64,000 nt of DNA from Flavobacteriaceae bacterium Ga0077528 (GCA_001464475.1 LNDX01000001.1:558001-622000); one strand, 5' to 3'. Counted from the stretch's first letter, positions 45,901-53,603 are shown. Notes: generated by a model not told the origin, from the sequence alone. Program-made: numbers and translations.

Positions 45901-47445
45901 ATGGCAAAACAAGAAGATTTATTTAAAAATGTGGTTTCGCACGCAAAAGAATACGGATTTATTTTTCCGTCAAGCGAAATTTACGATGGTTTAAGTGCAG
46001 TTTACGATTATGCACAAAATGGTGTTGAATTAAAGAAAAACATCCGCGAATATTGGTGGAAAGCAATGGTGCAAATGCACGAAAACATTGTTGGACTTGA
46101 CGCGGCAATCTTGATGCATCCAACAACTTGGAAAGCTTCAGGTCACGTTGATGCTTTTAACGATCCATTAATTGACAACAAAGATTCTAAAAAAAGATAC
46201 AGAGCTGACGTTTTAATTGAGGATTATGCCGAAAAATTAAATCTGAAAGCTAAAAAAGAAATCGAAAAAGCGCGCGAACGTTTTGGCGAATCTTTTGACG
46301 AAGAACAATATAAAACAACAAACCCACGTGTAATGGAATATCTTTCAAAAGAAAGAGAAATTCTTGAACGAATGGGTAAATCGTTAGGAAATGGTGATTT
46401 AGAAGACGTAAAAGCATTAATTGAAGAATTAGAAATTGCCGATCCAGAAACAGGTTCAAGAAATTGGACTGATGTAAAGCAATTCAACTTAATGTTTGGA
46501 ACTAAATTAGGTGCGTCTGCTGAAAATGCAATGGATTTATACCTTCGACCAGAAACAGCACAAGGAATTTTTGTTAATTTCTTAAACGTACAAAAAACTG
46601 GTAGAATGAAAATTCCTTTTGGAATTGCTCAAACAGGTAAAGCCTTTAGAAATGAGATTGTTGCAAGACAATTTATTTTCCGTATGCGTGAATTTGAACA
46701 AATGGAAATGCAATTTTTTGTAAAGCCAGGCGAAGAAATGAAATGGTATGAATATTGGAAAACTAACCGTTTAAAATGGCATTTATCTTTAGGATTGGGT
46801 GAGAAAAATTATCGTTTTCATGATCATGAAAAATTAGCTCATTATGCTAATGCTGCTGCTGATATCGAATTCAATTTCCCATTCGGATTTAAAGAATTGG
46901 AAGGAATTCACTCAAGAACTGATTTCGATTTGAAAGCCCACGAACAATTTTCAGGTAAAAAATTACAATATTTTGATAACGAAACTAATTCTAACTACGT
47001 TCCTTATGTTGTAGAAACTTCAGTTGGATTGGATAGAATGTTTTTGGCAGTTTTTGCAACATCACTAAAAGAAGAAACTCTTGAAGATGGTTCAACAAGA
47101 ACAGTTTTAAGTTTACCAAGTGTTTTAGCTCCAACAAAAGCGGCTGTTTTACCATTAGTTAAAAAAGATGGACTTCCAGAAGTGGCTCAAAGTATTATTG
47201 ATGATTTAAAATGGGATTTCAACGTAGCTTACGACGAAAAAGACGCTGTAGGAAGACGTTACAGACGTCAAGATGCACTTGGAACACCATTTTGTATCAC
47301 AGTTGATCATCAAACGTTAGAAGACAAAACAGTTACTATTCGTCACAGAGATTCAATGAAGCAAGATAGAGTTGCCATTTCTGAATTAAGAGGAATTATC
47401 AACGAAGAAGTTTCTATGAGAAATTGGTTGATGAAAACGATATAA
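45901..47445 (+). CDS. glyS: Glycine--tRNA ligase (single-chain alpha2 type)
   Basis: 514 residues, class II synthetase of the eukaryote/archaea-like dimeric form and not the alpha/beta GlyQ-GlyS form. FIFPSSEIYDGLSAVYDYAQNG opens the protein. Motif 2 is GKAFRNEIVARQFIFRMREFEQMEMQFF split over about 255-285, and motif 3 is VETSVGLDRMFLAV. The C-terminal anticodon-binding domain is present (APTKAAVLPLVKKDGLPE, DAVGRRYRRQDALGTPFC). It charges tRNA-Gly. It is monocistronic, ending at a strong terminator. Confidence 0.96.
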   Translation: MAKQEDLFKNVVSHAKEYGFIFPSSEIYDGLSAVYDYAQNGVELKKNIREYWWKAMVQMHENIVGLDAAILMHPTTWKASGHVDAFNDPLIDNKDSKKRYRADVLIEDYAEKLNLKAKKEIEKARERFGESFDEEQYKTTNPRVMEYLSKEREILERMGKSLGNGDLEDVKALIEELEIADPETGSRNWTDVKQFNLMFGTKLGASAENAMDLYLRPETAQGIFVNFLNVQKTGRMKIPFGIAQTGKAFRNEIVARQFIFRMREFEQMEMQFFVKPGEEMKWYEYWKTNRLKWHLSLGLGEKNYRFHDHEKLAHYANAAADIEFNFPFGFKELEGIHSRTDFDLKAHEQFSGKKLQYFDNETNSNYVPYVVETSVGLDRMFLAVFATSLKEETLEDGSTRTVLSLPSVLAPTKAAVLPLVKKDGLPEVAQSIIDDLKWDFNVAYDEKDAVGRRYRRQDALGTPFCITVDHQTLEDKTVTIRHRDSMKQDRVAISELRGIINEEVSMRNWLMKTI

Positions 47446-47477
47446 AGTACTAATTTTCAAATACGAAGTACGAATAA

Positions 47478-47514
47478 TAAAAAAGGCGAAAAGTGTAACT
47501 TTTCGCCTTTTTTA
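47478..47514. terminator. Bidirectional terminator of glyS
   Basis: 14-bp perfect stem AAAAGGCGAAAAGT with a 3-base loop and T-runs on both strands; also ends the convergent outer-membrane protein gene. Confidence 0.9.
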
Positions 47515-47530
47515 CTTTAATTATCGTTTG

Positions 47531-48076
47531 TTAAAATCTATAGCCTACTGAAATTGCTATCTTTCCTGTTATTCTTGAATAATCAGTGTTAGGAATGTTA
47601 GAATCTATAGATAGGTTTCTTCCAATTCCTCCTCCAATTTCAAACATTACATCTCGTTTTGTGTACCATTTTCCACCTAGAGCTATTCCTAAAGCAAATG
47701 CTTTTACTTTTTCTTCACTATAAAAATTATTTCCTTGATAGTAATAAACTTCTCTGTTAATGCTTTGATATAAACCAAATCCTTCCATGTAAAATCCGGC
47801 AACAGGTTTTTTACCAAAATAAAATCTATAGTAAGGAGAAATCGCAAATGCCGTGTTGACGTCGGCTTCTTTATCTAACAAAAAGGTTATTGAAGTTCCA
47901 AAACTTGATTCGTCGTTGATAGCACGTTCATAGGTAGCATCAAAGGCTCCTAAAACTAAATACAACGCATTTATTTTTACTTCGTTTTTCTTAAAATCAG
48001 AAGTTTCGTTTTCTTTTTGGCCAAATCCTTTTACGCAAAGAAGTGAAAAGGCAAATACAATAATTGTTTTTTTCAT
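47531..48076 (-). CDS. Small outer-membrane beta-barrel protein (DUF3575-like)
   Basis: 181 residues with a signal peptide (KKTIIVFAFSLLCVKGFGQ) and alternating amphipathic strands ending in an aromatic residue (KIAISVGYRF), typical of an eight-stranded outer-membrane barrel. VKINALYLVLGAFDATYERA and YYRFYFGKKPVAGFYMEGF resemble DUF3575 proteins of Bacteroidota. The role is unknown. The ArsR-type regulator lies 66 bases upstream in the same direction, so it may control this gene. Confidence 0.8.
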   Translation of the reverse strand: MKKTIIVFAFSLLCVKGFGQKENETSDFKKNEVKINALYLVLGAFDATYERAINDESSFGTSITFLLDKEADVNTAFAISPYYRFYFGKKPVAGFYMEGFGLYQSINREVYYYQGNNFYSEEKVKAFALGIALGGKWYTKRDVMFEIGGGIGRNLSIDSNIPNTDYSRITGKIAISVGYRF

Positions 48077-48142
48077 GTTTAAGTATAAATTTATTCAAAT
48101 ATATTAATACTAATTAGGAGGCCAATTACTTTAACATTAATT

Positions 48143-48460
48143 TTAATCTTCCTTAGGTAAATTGATTTCACTTAATACAAAATCTCGCACTTTTTCCCAA
48201 GTTTTTACATTTAGTGAATAATATATATTGTTTCCTTTGTTTTTTCCTTTGATTAATTTTACTCTTTTTAATTCTGAAAGGTGTTTTGAAACTGTTGATT
48301 GCGCCAAAGGTAATACTTCAATAATATCTCCACAGCAAGATGTTGGATTATCCATTAAAAACTGAATAACTTTCAATCTAGCTGGATTTCCTAATGCTTT
48401 TAAAACATCGGCCATTTCATTGATTTTAAAGGAAAATCCGAAGGTTTTAGTGATTCCCAT
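48143..48460 (-). CDS. ArsR-family winged-helix transcription regulator
   Basis: 105 residues, a standard ArsR/SmtB size. ADVLKALGNPARLKVIQFLMD opens the fold, PLAQSTVSKHLSELKRVKLI is the recognition helix region, and the wing is KGNNIYYSLN. A vicinal Cys pair in TSCCGDIIEVLP, placed in the region used by arsenic- or metal-sensing members, could be a sensor. No arsenic transporter or reductase is next door. The next gene in the same direction is a small outer-membrane protein. Confidence 0.88.
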   Translation of the reverse strand: MGITKTFGFSFKINEMADVLKALGNPARLKVIQFLMDNPTSCCGDIIEVLPLAQSTVSKHLSELKRVKLIKGKNKGNNIYYSLNVKTWEKVRDFVLSEINLPKED

Positions 48461-48710
48461 ATCGCTATATATAATTAAAATAGTTTGTTTTTCTTATCAT
48501 TTAATTCACACAAAAAGTATCTTCATTATTTGTAATTGAATTACAATTTTTAGATAATTTGTTTCCAAATTTAGAAAAGATTCTTTTACTGCATATTCAT
48601 TTAAAGATATTTTTTATCCTTAGATTATTGTTTTTACTTTTATCAATCTGTAATTGATAATGTTACGGCTTTATTTTATATTTTGATATAGATATAATAC
48701 GATAAATAAA

Positions 48711-48884
48711 TCACTTGATTTTTGTCAAATTTTTTTGAAGGTTGTTAACAACATCAACATAATTATTATTTGAAACGATTTTTCTAGCTTTTTTACTTTT
48801 TCTAACGATTTTACTTACAATTCGATGATGAGAATTATTTCTTTGTTTGACTTTTATTTTATATTTATTTTTTAATAAATACAT
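48711..48884 (-). CDS. Possible small very basic protein, uncertain
   Basis: 57 codons on the minus strand, ATG at 48884 to TGA at 48711. The product is Lys/Arg-rich (KNKYKIKVKQR, SKIVRKSKKARKIV), with no signal peptide and a more ordinary tail (NYVDVVNNLQKNL). An ORF this long in ~80% AT spacer is longer than chance would suggest, and the heptad-like KIV spacing is curious. No ribosome-binding site or -7 box is evident upstream, so it may not be expressed. I do not recognise it. Confidence 0.3.
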   Translation of the reverse strand: MYLLKNKYKIKVKQRNNSHHRIVSKIVRKSKKARKIVSNNNYVDVVNNLQKNLTKIK

Positions 48885-48922
48885 TTAAACAACTAATTTA
48901 CAATGCATTATGATAGTTAATT

Positions 48923-48960
48923 AAATTATATTATAGCTATATGTAGATATAATATAATTT
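48923..48960. repeat. 12-bp perfect AT inverted repeat
   Basis: AAATTATATTAT and its complement ATAATATAATTT with a 14-base spacer, immediately before a second palindrome. Confidence 0.75.
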
Positions 48961-48965
48961 TTATT

Positions 48966-49001
48966 TTTTTTCTTACTTTTTTATAAAAAAGTAAGAAAAA
49001 A
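48966..49001. repeat. 18-bp perfect palindrome
   Basis: Arms of T6-CTTAC-T6-A (48966-48983) and the exact complement (48984-49001), no spacer. It can form a cruciform or hairpin 180 bases before the LytTR gene. Confidence 0.85.
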
Positions 49002-49181
49002 CCTTAATAATAATGCGTTTAATCGACGTTTCCTACCTTTCAACTAAAAAGGGTATATTGTTAAAAAGTCGTAGTTCACATCTGTTTGAATATTCTACAA
49101 AACTTCTAATTTAGTAACGTTGTAAAATGTGTGATTTGCAGCAAAAAATAGTCCCCAAAACTATCTATATTTTAACATGAG

Positions 49182-50249
49182 TTGTGTGAACTCATAAAAA
49201 CTGATGCTTTACCCCAAAAAGTAAAGCAATTGAAGAATTTTACATTCGTAATTATTGACGACAACCCAAAAAATAGGTTGAAGACTAAAGCCACGGCAGA
49301 AAGTTTTCAAAACCTTACCTTTTTGGCAATGGCTGATAATTATGAAGATGGAATAGATATTGTTTTAGAATACCATCCAGACGTAATTTTTCTTGAAATT
49401 GATCCTCAAGAAGAGGAATCTAATCTGTCATTGGCTTTTATCAATGAATTACACCGTTATTTATCAGTAATTCCTAAAATAATTGTTACTACTACAAATG
49501 ATGCACTTTGTTTACAATCATATAAATATGGTGTTTTTGATTATTTAATCAATCCTATAGAAACTAAGGAGCTTCGTAAAAGTATATTCCGTTTAGATAA
49601 AGAATCGTCAATTAGTTCTTCTTCTATATCTAGTAAGGTTATTGCGCCATCTATGATTATTTCAGATGTTCCTAAGGTTGAATCAACTGTAGTTGAGTCA
49701 GAAATCACTCCGATTGAGTTGGTTACTGTTGAAGTTCAAGAAGAAGTTATAGAAACTAATGAATCACATATTCCTAGTGAAGAAATCAATGATGTTGAAG
49801 AAACTGAATTAATCGATGATAAAATTGATATAAGCGAAGAAGTAGCTTCTGAACCAAAAGAAAATAACACAACGTTTGAAATTAAAGGAGGAAAAGATAA
49901 ACCTTTAATTATTTGTGTTAAGTCTTACGGTGATTACCGTTATATAGATGCTAAAGATATTTGTTATCTACAAGCAGACAACAACTCTACTGATATTCAT
50001 TTAAATACAGGAGAAATGATTACTGCTTTTAAAACACTAAAGCATTTTGAAGGCGTTCTTAGTTATCCTTTCGTTAGAATTCACAATAGTTATATACTTA
50101 ATATTGATTATGTTTCTAGAATTCACACAGGTAATGCTGTTTGCCACATTAAAAACACTACTACAAAACTTCCGTTTTCTAAATCTTATAAAGAAAACAT
50201 AGATGCTATTATAGCTTCAATAGCATCTGGAAATTACTTGGAAATCTAA
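49182..50249 (+). CDS. LytTR DNA-binding regulator with degenerate receiver domain
   Basis: Up to 355 residues. There is no ATG before the receiver; the start is TTG at 49182 or, better fitting REC domains, TTG at 49230 (reading KNFTFVIIDDNP). The REC-like domain (to about 140) keeps the acidic pair D26-D27, but the phospho-acceptor position reads FLEIDPQ (Glu72 for Asp) and the conserved Lys-Pro is Asn-Pro (DYLINPI, N124). Phosphorylation is therefore unlikely, and Glu may mimic it. A ~90-residue acidic linker leads to a complete LytTR domain (about 236-345: YRYIDAKDICYLQADNNSTD, FVRIHNSYILNIDYVSRI). LytTR proteins often control peptide-signalling and bacteriocin genes; the peptide gene is 380 bases downstream. 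Confidence 0.85.
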   Translation: MCELIKTDALPQKVKQLKNFTFVIIDDNPKNRLKTKATAESFQNLTFLAMADNYEDGIDIVLEYHPDVIFLEIDPQEEESNLSLAFINELHRYLSVIPKIIVTTTNDALCLQSYKYGVFDYLINPIETKELRKSIFRLDKESSISSSSISSKVIAPSMIISDVPKVESTVVESEITPIELVTVEVQEEVIETNESHIPSEEINDVEETELIDDKIDISEEVASEPKENNTTFEIKGGKDKPLIICVKSYGDYRYIDAKDICYLQADNNSTDIHLNTGEMITAFKTLKHFEGVLSYPFVRIHNSYILNIDYVSRIHTGNAVCHIKNTTTKLPFSKSYKENIDAIIASIASGNYLEI

Positions 50250-50266
50250 GTATTCATTTCTTTATA

Positions 50267-50292
50267 AAACAGCACTTCATTTTGCTGTTTCT
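50267..50292 (+). terminator. Probable terminator of the LytTR gene
   Basis: AAACAGCA/TGCTGTTT, 8-bp stem with an 8-base loop and a broken T-run (TTTCTT), 18 bases after the stop codon. Confidence 0.6.
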
Positions 50293-50402
50293 TATTAAAA
50301 ATTAATTATAGACCAACTGCACTTTTTCTCGTTAAAATGATATTTGTTTTTAATAAAATATCATAAATAATTGATAATCAATATTTTAACTGAATTTTTT
50401 TC

Positions 50403-50440
50403 TTTTTTAAAACCACGTAAAACTACGTGGTTTTAAAAAA
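50403..50440. repeat. 17-bp perfect hairpin
   Basis: TTTTTTAAAACCACGTA (50403-50419) and its exact complement (50424-50440) with loop AAAC. It lies in the 379-base spacer between the LytTR and peptide genes and abuts the TCATTC repeats. It could be a terminator or an operator. Confidence 0.75.
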
Positions 50441-50442
50441 TG

Positions 50443-50489
50443 TCATTCACCCAAATTTGAGCATCATTCACTATCAAATGATGTCATTC
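50443..50489 (+). promoter_or_regulatory. Three TCATTC direct repeats at helical spacing, candidate LytTR operator
   Basis: TCATTC at 50443, 50464 and 50484, two within ATGTCATTC and one in GCATCATTC, with periods of 21 and 20 bases. LytTR regulators such as AgrA bind direct repeats about 21-22 bp apart. The array lies about 140-190 bases before the peptide ATG. A further repeated word ACGTCAAAA occurs at 50500 and 50546. The operator role is inference. Confidence 0.4.
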
Positions 50490-50628
50490 TACATTATACA
50501 CGTCAAAACGTATTTATCGAAACCTAATGCTGTAGTAGTTTTACGACGTCAAAAGCCCCAAACAAGTTTTAAACGACTGGCTTTGCGAATAACAATTAAA
50601 GTCTAACAAAAACATAAAAATTACAATC

Positions 50629-50799
50629 ATGAAAAAATCATTAGTAATATTCGGATTATTCTCTTTAATGATGGTATTAACATCTTTTACATCTCCAGTT
50701 GAAATTGGAGGAAGAAGTTCTCAAGGTGAATTTGCAATTGGAGGAAGAAGTTCTCAAGGTGAATTTGCAATTGGAGGAAGAAGTTCTCAAGGTGAATAA
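50629..50799 (+). CDS. Small exported peptide with three identical IGGRSSQGE repeats
   Basis: 56 residues. Residues 1-22 are a clear signal sequence (MKKSLVIFGLFSLMMVLTSF, then TS), followed by PVE and three perfect copies of IGGRSSQGE at 26-34, 37-45 and 48-56, joined by FA (period 11). The DNA repeats are also identical. There is no Cys, no lipobox and no further domain. It looks like a multicopy precursor: cutting after each Arg would release two identical 11-mers SSQGEFAIGGR. It has its own terminator and sits between a LytTR regulator and a histidine kinase, which suggests a secreted signal. I do not recognise the family; an adhesive or matrix peptide is an alternative. The nearest -7-like box is TGGCTTTG at 50578-50585 (one mismatch). 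Confidence 0.8.
   Translation: MKKSLVIFGLFSLMMVLTSFTSPVEIGGRSSQGEFAIGGRSSQGEFAIGGRSSQGE
50704..50796 (+). repeat. 33-bp in-frame tandem repeat, 2.8 copies
   Basis: Copies at 50704-50736, 50737-50769 and 50770-50796 (last partial, followed by TAA). All shared positions are identical, so the array arose or was homogenised recently. Confidence 0.95.
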
Positions 50800-50820
50800 T
50801 TAAACAAATTAAATATATTA

Positions 50821-50853
50821 AAAACTACCAATATTTATTGGTAGTTTTTTTTT
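50821..50853 (+). terminator. Intrinsic terminator of the repeat-peptide gene
   Basis: 13-bp perfect arms AAAACTACCAATA/TATTGGTAGTTTT with nine T. It separates the peptide message from the kinase message. Confidence 0.88.
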
Positions 50854-50867
50854 GTCAAATACTTTCG

Positions 50868-50875
50868 TATTTTTG
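50868..50875 (+). promoter_or_regulatory. -7 promoter box of the kinase gene (TATTTTTG)
   Basis: Exact TAnnTTTG, 17 bases before the TTG start at 50893. It shows the kinase has its own promoter after the peptide terminator. A TTTG at 50851 is too close (13 bases) to be a normal -33 box. Confidence 0.6.
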
Positions 50876-50892
50876 AAAAAATTCATTTCATT

Positions 50893-52932
50893 TTGAACAA
50901 AAAACTATTATTATTTTTATCAATCATCTTATTTTCCTGCTCAAAGAAAAAGGAAAAAATTATTTCTGAAAAATCAGCAACTGATAGTTTAAGTTATTAT
51001 ATGAAACTTGCTAACAGTAAAGGGATTTCAGATAAAGAGAAGTTGATTATTATTGATAAAGCATTCAAATTAGTTCCAACTTTAAAAAACACTTCAAAAA
51101 AAAGAGACACTCTTTTTAGTATCACTTACAGATATTATATAAATAAGGAATGGAAAAAATTTAATATCGCCTCTAATTTACTTTTACGCGAATCAATAGA
51201 AACAAAAGATTCAACAAACATTGTTAAAGTTTATAGATTTAAAGCAAATTATTTAAAAAAAACAGAAGTTTTTGATAGTTCTTTTATCTACTATCTAAAA
51301 GCTGAAAAAATTTATTTTAAACAAAATGATGAATTAAATCTAGCTAATATTCTATATAATAAAGGTATTGTTCAATATTTAGTTAGTGATTATATTGGCG
51401 CAGAACTATCTTTGTTTAAAGCATATTCAATTTTAAAGAATTCCAACGAAAAGGACAAACTTTACGGAACATTGAATCAACTTGGTTTGGTTTATAATGA
51501 ACTAAAAGAATATGATAAAGCAATTTTTTATCATAATAAGGCATTAGAGACTGTTAGAGATTTTAAATTACAAAGTGAAGAACATCAAGAAGCAGTATGT
51601 TATAATAACTTGGGGTATCTATTTTTAAAACAAAAAAAGTATAATGATGCAATTAGTAATTTTGAATTAGCATTAAAAGATAATAAAATTTTAGATGATG
51701 ATCCTGAATTGTATTCAAGTTTAAAAGATAATCTTGCTTATTGTAGAATGCAAATTAATAATTATAAAGATTTACCAGGATTATTTGTTGAAGCATTAAA
51801 TGTTAGAAAAAAGTTAGATAATTATACTATAATTGTTGGTAGCTATATTCACTTATCAGAATATTATCAAAAAATAAATGATATTAATTCTGCTATAAAA
51901 TACTCAAATGAAGCATTAAGAGTTGCTCGTGAATCTAAAATTCCTGTGAATATTGTTTTGGCGTTAAAACAAGCATCAAATGTTGAAGATAAAAATGCAT
52001 TAAAATATTCGGAGGATTATATTAGAATTAGTGATAGTCTTCAAATTGTTGAACGAAATTCAAAGGACCGTTTCGCTCGTTTGCAATTAGAAACAGATGA
52101 AATCATAAAGCAAAAAGATGATCTTGTTGAGCAAAACAGAGATATTCTTAACTACTTTATGGGAACTATGGCTTTTGTTGGGGTTCTGTTTTTTATGAGA
52201 GCACAAAGAGCAAGACGAAGAGAACTTGCTCTTACCCAAGCTCAGCAACGTGCTAATGAAGAATTATACAAACTCATTATTTCGCAACAGCATAAACTAG
52301 ATGAAGGCAAAATTTATGAAAAAAACAGGATTGCCAAAGAACTTCATGATGGTGTTCTAGGAAGAATGTTTGGTTTGCGACTCAATCTTGATGGCTTAAA
52401 CAAAAGAACAGACGAGGAAGCTGTTCAAGAAAGACTAAGGTATTTAGAAGAATTAAAAACTATTGAGCAAGATCTTCGTGAAATTTCTCATGAGTTGAGT
52501 AGGGAAAAATTTGTTTTAATTAATAACTTTGTGGCAATTGTTAATGGATTGCTTGAAGAACAAACTAAAGTAAATCCAGCAAAATTAACAGCGACCATTG
52601 GCGAAAATATTGATTGGGATAAGCTTTCAAATACTACAAAAATAAACTTGTATCGTATTTTACAAGAGAGTTTACAAAACATAAATAAGTATGCCAACGC
52701 AAATTTTATAAAAGTTGACTTTAAAAAAGATAAAAAAGGAAATTTAATTCTTAATATTGTAGACGATGGCGAAGGCTATGATTTAAAAATGAAAAGTAAA
52801 GGAATTGGAATGAAAAATATGGTTGACAGAACCCACGAAAGTAATGGAACCATTGAAATAAAATCTGAAAAAGATAAAGGAACTCAAGTGTTAGTTGTAG
52901 TTCCGCTTGAACATAAAACTATAAAAGTATAA
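50893..52932 (+). CDS. TPR-containing lipoprotein sensor histidine kinase
   Basis: 679 residues from a TTG start; no upstream ATG exists, and the lipoprotein-type signal (NKKLLLFLSIILFSC) begins exactly there. Several TPR units span about 60-400 (for example YGTLNQLGLVYNELKEYDKA, CYNNLGYLFLKQKKYNDA). One membrane helix is near 418-435, then a coiled-coil. A HisKA_3 domain has His485 in IAKELHDGVLGRMFGLRL, and a HATPase domain follows (NLYRILQESLQNINKYANA, DDGEGYD, GIGMKNM). The TPRs would face the periplasm, a layout suited to sensing peptides or protein partners. The cognate regulator begins 2 bases after the stop. Confidence 0.9.
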   Translation: MNKKLLLFLSIILFSCSKKKEKIISEKSATDSLSYYMKLANSKGISDKEKLIIIDKAFKLVPTLKNTSKKRDTLFSITYRYYINKEWKKFNIASNLLLRESIETKDSTNIVKVYRFKANYLKKTEVFDSSFIYYLKAEKIYFKQNDELNLANILYNKGIVQYLVSDYIGAELSLFKAYSILKNSNEKDKLYGTLNQLGLVYNELKEYDKAIFYHNKALETVRDFKLQSEEHQEAVCYNNLGYLFLKQKKYNDAISNFELALKDNKILDDDPELYSSLKDNLAYCRMQINNYKDLPGLFVEALNVRKKLDNYTIIVGSYIHLSEYYQKINDINSAIKYSNEALRVARESKIPVNIVLALKQASNVEDKNALKYSEDYIRISDSLQIVERNSKDRFARLQLETDEIIKQKDDLVEQNRDILNYFMGTMAFVGVLFFMRAQRARRRELALTQAQQRANEELYKLIISQQHKLDEGKIYEKNRIAKELHDGVLGRMFGLRLNLDGLNKRTDEEAVQERLRYLEELKTIEQDLREISHELSREKFVLINNFVAIVNGLLEEQTKVNPAKLTATIGENIDWDKLSNTTKINLYRILQESLQNINKYANANFIKVDFKKDKKGNLILNIVDDGEGYDLKMKSKGIGMKNMVDRTHESNGTIEIKSEKDKGTQVLVVVPLEHKTIKV

Positions 52933-52934
52933 CA

Positions 52935-53603
52935 ATGCCCCAAAACATTAATGTATTAATCGTTGACGATCATCCTTTTATTATTCAAGGATATAAAAAT
53001 GTGATCAAATTATTCCCTGACAAAAAAATAGAATTCACATTCTATGAAGCAATAGATTGCAAAACAGGATTTGAAGCTGTAATTAATCCAGCAGTAAAAT
53101 ATGATATAGCTTTTCTTGATGTGAGTATGCCTCCCTACGAAGAAAAAAACATCATCACAGGTGAAGATATTGCAAAGTTGTTAATTAGCGAGATGCCAGA
53201 ATGTAAAATTGCATTATTAACAATGCACTCTGAAAGTCTAAAAGTACAATCTATAATAGATGAAATTGATCCTCTTGGTTTAGTTATAAAAAATGATTTG
53301 GGTTTTGAAAGTATGATTTTGGCACTACAAACAATGCTTAGAGGAGAAAAATATTATAGTGATTCGGTTATTAAATTTTTGAATAATCAACAAAAAGAAA
53401 AAGTATATGTTGATGTTATTGACAAACAAATTTTACACTACTTAAACAAAGGCGTAAAATATGATGATATTCCTCTTTATATAACAATTTCATCGAGTTC
53501 TGTGAAAACTAGAAAAGAAAATATGAAAGAGCTACTTGGAATTAAAGGATGTAAAGACTCAGAATTAGCTGCAGTTGCCAAAGACCGAGGCATGTTATTA
53601 TAA
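52935..53603 (+). CDS. NarL/LuxR-like response regulator
   Basis: 222 residues. An intact receiver: acidic pair in VLIVDDHPFII, phospho-acceptor Asp62 in FLDVSMPP, Thr in ALLTMHSES and Lys in LVIKNDLG. The C-terminal ~65 residues form a LuxR-like helix-turn-helix that is poorly conserved (VDVIDKQILHYLNKG, TISSSSVKTRKENMKELLG). It follows the histidine kinase by 2 bases, so the pair is translationally linked. Targets are unknown; the peptide gene and the LytTR gene are natural candidates. Confidence 0.9.
   Translation: MPQNINVLIVDDHPFIIQGYKNVIKLFPDKKIEFTFYEAIDCKTGFEAVINPAVKYDIAFLDVSMPPYEEKNIITGEDIAKLLISEMPECKIALLTMHSESLKVQSIIDEIDPLGLVIKNDLGFESMILALQTMLRGEKYYSDSVIKFLNNQQKEKVYVDVIDKQILHYLNKGVKYDDIPLYITISSSSVKTRKENMKELLGIKGCKDSELAAVAKDRGMLL

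Larger units (their letters stand above)
48461..49181. other. 720-base gene-poor AT-rich interval
   Basis: Between the ArsR gene and the LytTR regulator. It holds one possible small minus-strand ORF (48711-48884), two perfect inverted repeats (48923-48960, 48966-49001) and nothing else that I can identify. I see no exact TAnnTTTG box before the LytTR gene, only TGATTTG near 49132. Confidence 0.6.

Noticed and set aside
50704..50796. 33-bp direct repeats resembling a small CRISPR-like array
   Set aside because: The repeats are contiguous with no spacers and are exactly in frame within a signal-peptide ORF; no cas genes are near.
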